From positions 1 through 11,257 of the forward strand of contig WTKB01000018.1 of the NCBI GenBank assembly GCA_011524575.1: a DNA stretch of 11,257 bases. The letters are read 5' to 3'. The translations under genes and the position numbers were made by a program. Numbering within the stretch: position 1 is the stretch's first letter; each line of letters starts with the position of its first letter. Of the stretch, positions 6,772 to 11,257 are shown one piece after another. Origin of the DNA: Aquimarina sp. (GTDB taxonomy: Bacteria; Bacteroidota; Bacteroidia; Flavobacteriales; Flavobacteriaceae). The notes beneath the pieces are model-generated. The model had not been told where the DNA came from and searched no databases. It saw nothing but the letters and a program-made list of their open reading frames with translations.

Positions 6772-7524
6772 TTATACATTTGCATTTACAATTGCAAAAA
6801 AGTCATCTGCTTTTAAAGAAGCTCCTCCAATAAGTCCACCATCTACATCAGGCATTGAGAAAATTTCTTTTGCATTTGTTGGTTTACAACTTCCACCATA
6901 TAAAATACTTGTGTTTTCAGCAATAGACTCATTGTATTTCTTAGCAATAATACTACGAATAAATGCATGCATTTCTTGAGCTTGATCGCTAGTAGCTGTT
7001 TCACCAGTACCAATTGCCCAAACAGGCTCATAAGCAATTACTATTTTTGAGAAGTCTTCAGCACTTAAATCAAAAACACTTTGTTCAAGTTGTGTTTGTA
7101 CTTCAGTAAAATGTGCTCCTGATTTGCGGTGTTCTAAAATTTCTCCACAACAAAAAATCACCTCTATACCACTTTCTAGTGCAAGTTTTACTTTTTGAGC
7201 AATGATCTCTGGAGTTTCACCAAAAAGGCTTCTACGTTCACTATGTCCAAGTAAAATAGTTTTTACACCAATACTTTTAAGCATTTCTGCAGATACTTCA
7301 CCAGTATATGCACCACTTACAAAACCACTCATGTTTTGTGCACCTACCTCAATTTTACTTGTCGAAAGTGCTTCTTTTGCAGTAGCAATAGTTACATAAG
7401 ATGGAAAGATAAGTACTCTAGCTCCTGAAGTATTTTCTTTTTCAACTAAATCTTGGGCTAATGCTAAGGTCTCTAGCTGGTTTTTATTCATTTTCCAGTT
7501 ACCAGCAACAATTTTTTGTCTCAT
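6772..7524 (-). CDS. tpiA: Triosephosphate isomerase
   Basis: Interconverts dihydroxyacetone phosphate and glyceraldehyde 3-phosphate in glycolysis and gluconeogenesis; cytoplasmic TIM barrel, usually a dimer. The 250-residue protein has standard family length and all catalytic parts: Lys11 in GNWKMN, His94 in LLGHSERR, Glu166 in AYEPVWAIGTG (the flexible loop 6 hinge) and the phosphate-binding LYGGS (208-212) and GLIGGASL (230-237). The start is secure, because MRQKIVAGNWKMN is the canonical N-terminus. It begins 12 bases after the purB stop, so purB-tpiA is almost certainly one transcript, ending at the terminator at 6691-6722. The pairing of a purine gene with a glycolytic one looks like co-location rather than a shared pathway. 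Confidence 0.97.
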   Translation of the reverse strand: MRQKIVAGNWKMNKNQLETLALAQDLVEKENTSGARVLIFPSYVTIATAKEALSTSKIEVGAQNMSGFVSGAYTGEVSAEMLKSIGVKTILLGHSERRSLFGETPEIIAQKVKLALESGIEVIFCCGEILEHRKSGAHFTEVQTQLEQSVFDLSAEDFSKIVIAYEPVWAIGTGETATSDQAQEMHAFIRSIIAKKYNESIAENTSILYGGSCKPTNAKEIFSMPDVDGGLIGGASLKADDFFAIVNANV

Positions 7525-7536
7525 ATTTACGTAGGT

Positions 7537-8880
7537 TTAAATTCCTGTATAATTTTCAGGAGTTATTTTTTTAAGTTCATTTTTAATAGTATCGGACACA
7601 TCAAGACTTTCAATAAAGGTAGCTATTGATTCTTGGTTGATTGTACTATTTGTACGTGTAAGTCCTTTAAGGGCTTCATAAGGACTTGGGTAGTTCTCTC
7701 TTCTAAGAATGGTTTGTATAGCCTCTGCTACAACTGCCCAGTTTTGCTGTAAGTCTGCTTTTAATTTGTCGGAGTTTAAAAGTAATTTTCCAAGACCTTT
7801 AAGGGTAGATTCAAAAGCAATAAGAGTATGTCCAAATGGTACTCCTACATTTCTAAGAACAGTACTATCGGTAAGGTCTCTTTGAAGTCTACTTACAGGT
7901 AGTTTTTGAGAAAGATGCTCGAAAAGTGCATTGGCAATACCTAAGTTTCCTTCGCTATTTTCAAAATCTATAGGGTTTACTTTATGTGGCATTGCTGATG
8001 AACCTACCTCACCAGCTTTTATTTTTTGTTTAAAATAATCCATGGCAACATAGGTCCAGATATCTCTATCAAAATCTAGTAAAATAGTATTGATACGTTT
8101 CAATCCGTCGAAAAGTGCTGCTAAATTATCGTAATGTTCAATTTGAGTGGTTGGAAAAGCATGTTCTAATCCTAAAACTTCTTCAACGAAATGTGTACCA
8201 AAAGCTTTCCAATCTATATTTGGATAAGCGACAAAATGGGCATTATAATTTCCAGTAGCTCCTCCAAATTTAGCAGACATTGAAACCTTACTTAAAAGCT
8301 CTAATTGTTTTTTAAAACGGGTAACAAACACCTCAAATTCTTTTCCAAGCCTTGTAGGAGAGGCAGGTTGTCCGTGTGTTCTAGCAAGCATAGGCACTGC
8401 TTCCCATTCCTTGGCAAGGCTGCTTATTTTTTCTACTAAAGTTTCAAATTTTGGCAGGTAAACTTCATTTAAAGCCTCTTTAATGCTTAATGGAATAGCT
8501 GTATTATTTATGTCTTGAGAGGTAAGTCCAAAGTGAATAAACTCTTTGTATTTTTCAAGACCTAATTTATCAAAGGCATCTTTAATAAAATACTCTACCG
8601 CTTTAACATCATGATTAGTTTCCTTTTCGATCTCTTTTATTTTTTGAGCATCAGCAATAGAAAATTCTTTGTATAATTTTCTTAGTTCCTCAAAAATAGT
8701 AGGATTTACGTCAGAAAGTTGAGGTATGGGGTGTTTACAAAGTGAAATGAAATACTCAACTTCAACTAAAACACGGTATTTTATAAGTGCCATTTCACTA
8801 AAATAATCGGAAAGTGAAGCTGTTTTGGATTGGTATCTACCATCTATAGGTGAGATGGCTAAAATAGCAGGAGTACTCAT
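7537..8880 (-). CDS. purB: Adenylosuccinate lyase
   Basis: Acts twice in purine synthesis: it cleaves SAICAR to AICAR and adenylosuccinate to AMP, releasing fumarate each time; cytoplasmic homotetramer of the fumarase/aspartase superfamily. The 447-residue protein is of the E. coli PurB type, shown by the N-terminal LAISPIDGRYQSKT. Further motifs are TNHDVKAVEYFIK (88-100), GLTSQDINNT (118-127), ARTHGQPASPT with catalytic His169 (166-176), and the superfamily signature GSSAMPHKVNP with the catalytic loop serines 294-295 (293-303). The ATG at 8880 gives the expected N-terminus. It leads the purB-tpiA pair. No exact TAnnTTTG box is seen in the 59 bases between this ATG and element B (TAACTTTT is the nearest), so its promoter may lie within the repeat, or it may be read through from murA. 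Confidence 0.96.
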   Translation of the reverse strand: MSTPAILAISPIDGRYQSKTASLSDYFSEMALIKYRVLVEVEYFISLCKHPIPQLSDVNPTIFEELRKLYKEFSIADAQKIKEIEKETNHDVKAVEYFIKDAFDKLGLEKYKEFIHFGLTSQDINNTAIPLSIKEALNEVYLPKFETLVEKISSLAKEWEAVPMLARTHGQPASPTRLGKEFEVFVTRFKKQLELLSKVSMSAKFGGATGNYNAHFVAYPNIDWKAFGTHFVEEVLGLEHAFPTTQIEHYDNLAALFDGLKRINTILLDFDRDIWTYVAMDYFKQKIKAGEVGSSAMPHKVNPIDFENSEGNLGIANALFEHLSQKLPVSRLQRDLTDSTVLRNVGVPFGHTLIAFESTLKGLGKLLLNSDKLKADLQQNWAVVAEAIQTILRRENYPSPYEALKGLTRTNSTINQESIATFIESLDVSDTIKNELKKITPENYTGI

Positions 8881-8939
8881 GTGGATTTTATTGGGATTTA
8901 ATAAATAAAAGTTAGTTTGGTAATAGTACTATTTGTTCA

Positions 8940-9093
8940 GAGCTTGTTTAAAGGGAATACGAACTGTAATTCAAAAGTTTAAGGTTTTGGTTTACTTTTA
9001 AATGATGCACATATCGAGATATGTAAATCTTTTTAAAGTGATCCAAGTTCTTAAAATTTTGGATAACAGGAAGTAGTGAGTTTAAACAAGCTC
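8940..9093. repeat. Repeat element B: 154-bp full-length imperfect palindrome (MITE-like)
   Basis: Two 76-bp arms meet at a 2-base centre (GA at 9016-9017) and align without a gap. By my count 57 of 76 positions pair, including a perfect 13-bp terminal repeat GAGCTTGTTTAAA and a perfect inner stem ACATATC/GATATGT. TCA directly precedes (8937-8939) and follows (9094-9096) the element, which looks like a 3-bp target duplication of the TNA kind. No ORF is present. It occupies nearly all of the murA-purB gap, ending 7 bases from the murA stop. This is a non-autonomous, fold-back transposable element; terminal GAG and a TNA target resemble some IS5-family groups, but that parentage is a guess. Confidence 0.8.
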
Positions 9094-9100
9094 TCAAAGC

Positions 9101-10420
9101 TTAATCTTCTTCTATTCGTGTTATATCAGCACCAAGTGCTCTTAAACGCGTATCTATATATTGATAGCCTCGATCTATTTGTTCGTTGTTTTGAATATAA
9201 GAGGTCCCTTTTGCACTTAAAGCTGCAATGAGCAATGAAATTCCTGCACGAATATCAGGAGAAATCATGGTCATAGGTTTTAAAAGGTGTTTGAAATTAT
9301 GACCAATAACCGTAGCTCTATGCGGATCACAAAGAATTACTTTTGCACCCATATCAATGAGTTTATCCACAAAAAACAAACGACTTTCAAACATTTTCTG
9401 ATGAATAAGCACTTCTCCTTTTGCTTGTGTAGCTACTACTAAAACAATACTTAATAAATCAGGAGTAAACCCAGGCCAAGGAGCATCACTAATGGTCATA
9501 AATGAGCCATCAATATGTCTTTCAATGGTATATCCGTTTTTATGTGCAGGTATAAAAAGATCATCACCACGTTTTTCTAATGTGATTCCTAATTTTCTAA
9601 AAGTATTTGGGATAATTCCTAGATTTTCCCAAGAGACATTTTTAATAAGAATTTCACTTTTGGTCATGGCTGCAAGACCAATCCAAGAGCCAATTTCAAT
9701 CATGTCTGGAAGTATGGTGTGTGAACATCCCTCTAGCGAATCTACACCTTTTATGGTTAGGTAATTAGAACTAATTCCAGAAATTTTTGCCCCCATATTA
9801 TTCAGCATTTTACAAAGCTGTTGTAAATAAGGTTCACAGGCTGCATTATAAATAGTGGTTGTACCTTTAGCAAGTACTGCGGCCATTACAATATTTGCTG
9901 TTCCTGTAACAGAAGCTTCATCAAGAATAATAGCTGTACCTTTTAATCTTTTAGAACGTTCTAAACAATAGAGTTTTTCTATTTTGTCATATTCAAAAGA
10001 TGCTCCAAGTTTTAAAAACCCTTGAAAGTGGGTGTCGAGTCGTCTTCGACCAATTTTATCTCCTCCTGGTTTTGGTAGGAACACTTTTCCTAAACGAGAA
10101 AGAAGAGGCCCCATCAACATAACAGACCCTCTAAGGCTAGCTCCATCTTTTTTAAAAGCTGCACTAGAGAGGTAATCTAAGTTTAGAGCATCACTCTTGA
10201 AGGAATAACTTCCTTTATCAAGATTCTTTATTTTTACTCCTAATTTCTTTAATATTCCAATAAGTGCATTGACATCTTTAATGTCAGGTATATTGTGAAT
10301 CGTTACTTTGTTTTTAGTAAGAAGTACAGCACATAAGATTTGTAATGCCTCATTTTTAGCTCCTTGAGGGGTGATTTCTCCTTTAAGAGATTTTCCTCCA
10401 TTTATTTTAAAAGTACCCAT
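9101..10420 (-). CDS. murA: UDP-N-acetylglucosamine 1-carboxyvinyltransferase (Asp-type, predicted fosfomycin-insensitive)
   Basis: Transfers enolpyruvate from PEP to UDP-GlcNAc, the first committed step of peptidoglycan precursor synthesis, in the cytoplasm. The 439-residue protein has the two-lobed EPSP-synthase-like family layout. Visible active-site residues: Lys22 in PQGAKNEAL, the mobile loop PKPGGDKIGRRRLDTH (116-131), the catalytic Asp321 in PGFTPDLLS and Arg391 in DIRAGISLLIAAL, matching E. coli Lys22, Asp305 and Arg397. In the loop the fosfomycin-reactive cysteine (E. coli Cys115) is replaced by Asp121, as in Mycobacterium and Chlamydia enzymes, where it gives resistance with activity kept. 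The ATG at 10420 gives the normal N-terminus GTFKINGGKSLKGEI. DUF4290 lies upstream with a 55-base gap containing a hairpin. Downstream the stop nearly abuts element B. Confidence 0.97.
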   Translation of the reverse strand: MGTFKINGGKSLKGEITPQGAKNEALQILCAVLLTKNKVTIHNIPDIKDVNALIGILKKLGVKIKNLDKGSYSFKSDALNLDYLSSAAFKKDGASLRGSVMLMGPLLSRLGKVFLPKPGGDKIGRRRLDTHFQGFLKLGASFEYDKIEKLYCLERSKRLKGTAIILDEASVTGTANIVMAAVLAKGTTTIYNAACEPYLQQLCKMLNNMGAKISGISSNYLTIKGVDSLEGCSHTILPDMIEIGSWIGLAAMTKSEILIKNVSWENLGIIPNTFRKLGITLEKRGDDLFIPAHKNGYTIERHIDGSFMTISDAPWPGFTPDLLSIVLVVATQAKGEVLIHQKMFESRLFFVDKLIDMGAKVILCDPHRATVIGHNFKHLLKPMTMISPDIRAGISLLIAALSAKGTSYIQNNEQIDRGYQYIDTRLRALGADITRIEED

Positions 10421-10440
10421 AGTTATGGTCTAAATTAGTT

Positions 10441-10474
10441 ACTTATTAGAAGTAGTTTTTTACTTTTAATAAGT
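10441..10474. promoter_or_regulatory. Hairpin in the DUF4290-murA gap (murA leader)
   Basis: ACTTATTA (10441-10448) pairs with TAATAAGT (10467-10474), and inside it AAGTA (10450-10454) pairs with TACTT (10461-10465) around a 6-base loop. That makes a 14-position stem with a single mismatch. It starts one base after the DUF4290 stop and ends 20 bases before the murA ATG. On the minus strand no T run follows, so it does not look like a terminator; an mRNA-stability or translation-control element is more likely. Confidence 0.5.
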
Positions 10475-10475
10475 T

Positions 10476-11162
10476 TTATTTTTGATTTTTATTGTAAGAA
10501 AATTTTTGTTTTTTTCTTTTATCAGAAGAATAGTTATGAGATCTGGAGTGTTTGTTATTACTATTAGAAGCGTAGGAGTCTCTTCTTCTAGATTTAAGTA
10601 AACTCGAACTCTGCTTTAATCGATTGTTACTTTGTCTTAGGTCTATTTCACCTTTACTAAGTTCAAAAAGGTGCTTATAGATCACAGCATCTTCAACAGT
10701 ATCCTTATTCCAACTTAAGAATGATTTCTTCATGTGATTGGCAATAGAATAGATCAATGCTTTTTTTAATTCGCCCTCTTTCCATTTAATAGCTACGGCA
10801 ATCATTTTAGTGATATTATTACCATAAAATCTATATTTTGGAAAATTCTGAGGGTAATTTAATTTTTCTGGACGTGCCTTGAGTTCTTCTTCTGAGAGGA
10901 TAGGATAAGGGGTTTCTACTTTAAGTTGGAATTTACTAATAATAAATAGCTGATCCCATAATTTATGTTGAAAGTCTGGAACATCTCTTAAATGAGGCTG
11001 CATATTTCCCATTACTCCTATAATGGCTTTAGCAATTTTGTTGCGTTGTTCGTCATCTTCAATACTTAAAGCATGATTAATCATCTTTTGAACAATCCTA
11101 CCATATTCAGGAATGATTAGAGGTTCACGTTCCGTATTATATTCTAAAGCTTGAGGATTCAT
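10476..11162 (-). CDS. DUF4290 domain protein with basic disordered tail
   Basis: A 228-residue protein of the DUF4290 family, found in Bacteroidota and commonly encoded just upstream of murA; its function is not known to me. The N-terminal part MNPQALEYNTEREPLIIPEYGR is characteristic. Residues 1-170 look mostly helical and soluble, with PHLRDVPDFQHKLWDQLFI (56-74) and YRFYGNNITKMI (110-121) as the most distinctive segments. The last 53 residues (176-228) are low-complexity, rich in Ser, Asn, Lys and Arg (16 basic against 2 acidic by my count, with KSRRR and DKRKKQK clusters). They are probably disordered and suited to binding nucleic acid or an anionic partner. There is no signal peptide or membrane segment. 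The ATG at 11162 is well placed. The strict pairing with murA hints at a cell-envelope or growth-linked role, but this is inference. Confidence 0.88.
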   Translation of the reverse strand: MNPQALEYNTEREPLIIPEYGRIVQKMINHALSIEDDEQRNKIAKAIIGVMGNMQPHLRDVPDFQHKLWDQLFIISKFQLKVETPYPILSEEELKARPEKLNYPQNFPKYRFYGNNITKMIAVAIKWKEGELKKALIYSIANHMKKSFLSWNKDTVEDAVIYKHLFELSKGEIDLRQSNNRLKQSSSLLKSRRRDSYASNSNNKHSRSHNYSSDKRKKQKFSYNKNQK

Positions 11163-11257
11163 GTAGTATTTAGCGGTTATAAGATATGAGTATTTTGTGA
11201 AAAATTAGGGCAAACGCATGAAATTTATTTTTGAAAGAAATGATACTTTGTAGTCAA

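Noticed and set aside
6749..6979. Plus-strand open frame of 76 codons after the accC terminator
   Set aside because: It reads mostly antisense to the tpiA C-terminus and lies directly behind a strong bidirectional terminator.
9492..9764. Plus-strand open frame of 90 codons inside murA
   Set aside because: Antisense shadow of the conserved MurA active-site region.
11163..11257. Possible gene ends or starts at the right edge: ATG at 11240 (+) open to the edge, and two short minus-strand frames entering from the edge and stopping near 11225 and 11207
   Set aside because: Too few codons to recognise anything, and an alternative ATG at 11218 stops after 11 codons. This stretch is best treated as the upstream region of DUF4290; a divergent or upstream gene cannot be judged without more sequence.
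1..11257. CRISPR arrays, tRNA or rRNA genes, toxin-antitoxin pairs, transposases, phage genes
   Set aside because: None seen on either strand; apart from the two palindromic repeats the window is core metabolism.

Overview
The window is AT-rich chromosomal DNA of the Bacteroidota, most likely a member of the Flavobacteriaceae. Three things point there: the protein families (a DUF4290 protein beside murA, a flavobacterial-type DUF177-rpmF-fabH-accB-accC run, a cysteine-free bL32), several good matches to the Bacteroidota -7 promoter motif TAnnTTTG, and start codons that mostly lack a strong Shine-Dalgarno sequence. The genus is not identifiable by eye.

Layout. At the left, two minus-strand genes, riboflavin synthase (ribE) and then a small SAM-methyltransferase-like protein, run away from pdxA (vitamin B6 synthesis); ribE and pdxA have back-to-back promoters. 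To the right on the plus strand come a DUF177/YceD protein and ribosomal protein bL32 (rpmF), closed by an intrinsic terminator. A separate promoter, carrying an operator-like palindrome, then precedes fabH-accB-accC, which start fatty-acid synthesis (KAS III, biotin carrier, biotin carboxylase). This run converges with a minus-strand block. In transcription order that block is a DUF4290 protein, murA (first step of peptidoglycan precursor synthesis), a palindromic repeat, purB (purine synthesis) and tpiA (glycolysis). A strong bidirectional terminator lies at the convergence point.

Almost everything is core metabolism, and I see no defence, secretion or other undescribed multi-gene system. 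The non-routine material is: (1) two related MITE-like palindromic repeats, 114 and 154 bp, in opposite orientation on either side of purB-tpiA, the longer one flanked by a TCA duplication; (2) a MurA with Asp at the position of the fosfomycin-target cysteine, predicting intrinsic fosfomycin insensitivity; (3) an inverted repeat inside the fabH promoter with a third half-site downstream, suggesting a lipid-synthesis regulator; (4) a hairpin in the murA leader; (5) a long accB-accC spacer. All are read by eye; no searches or folding calculations were run.
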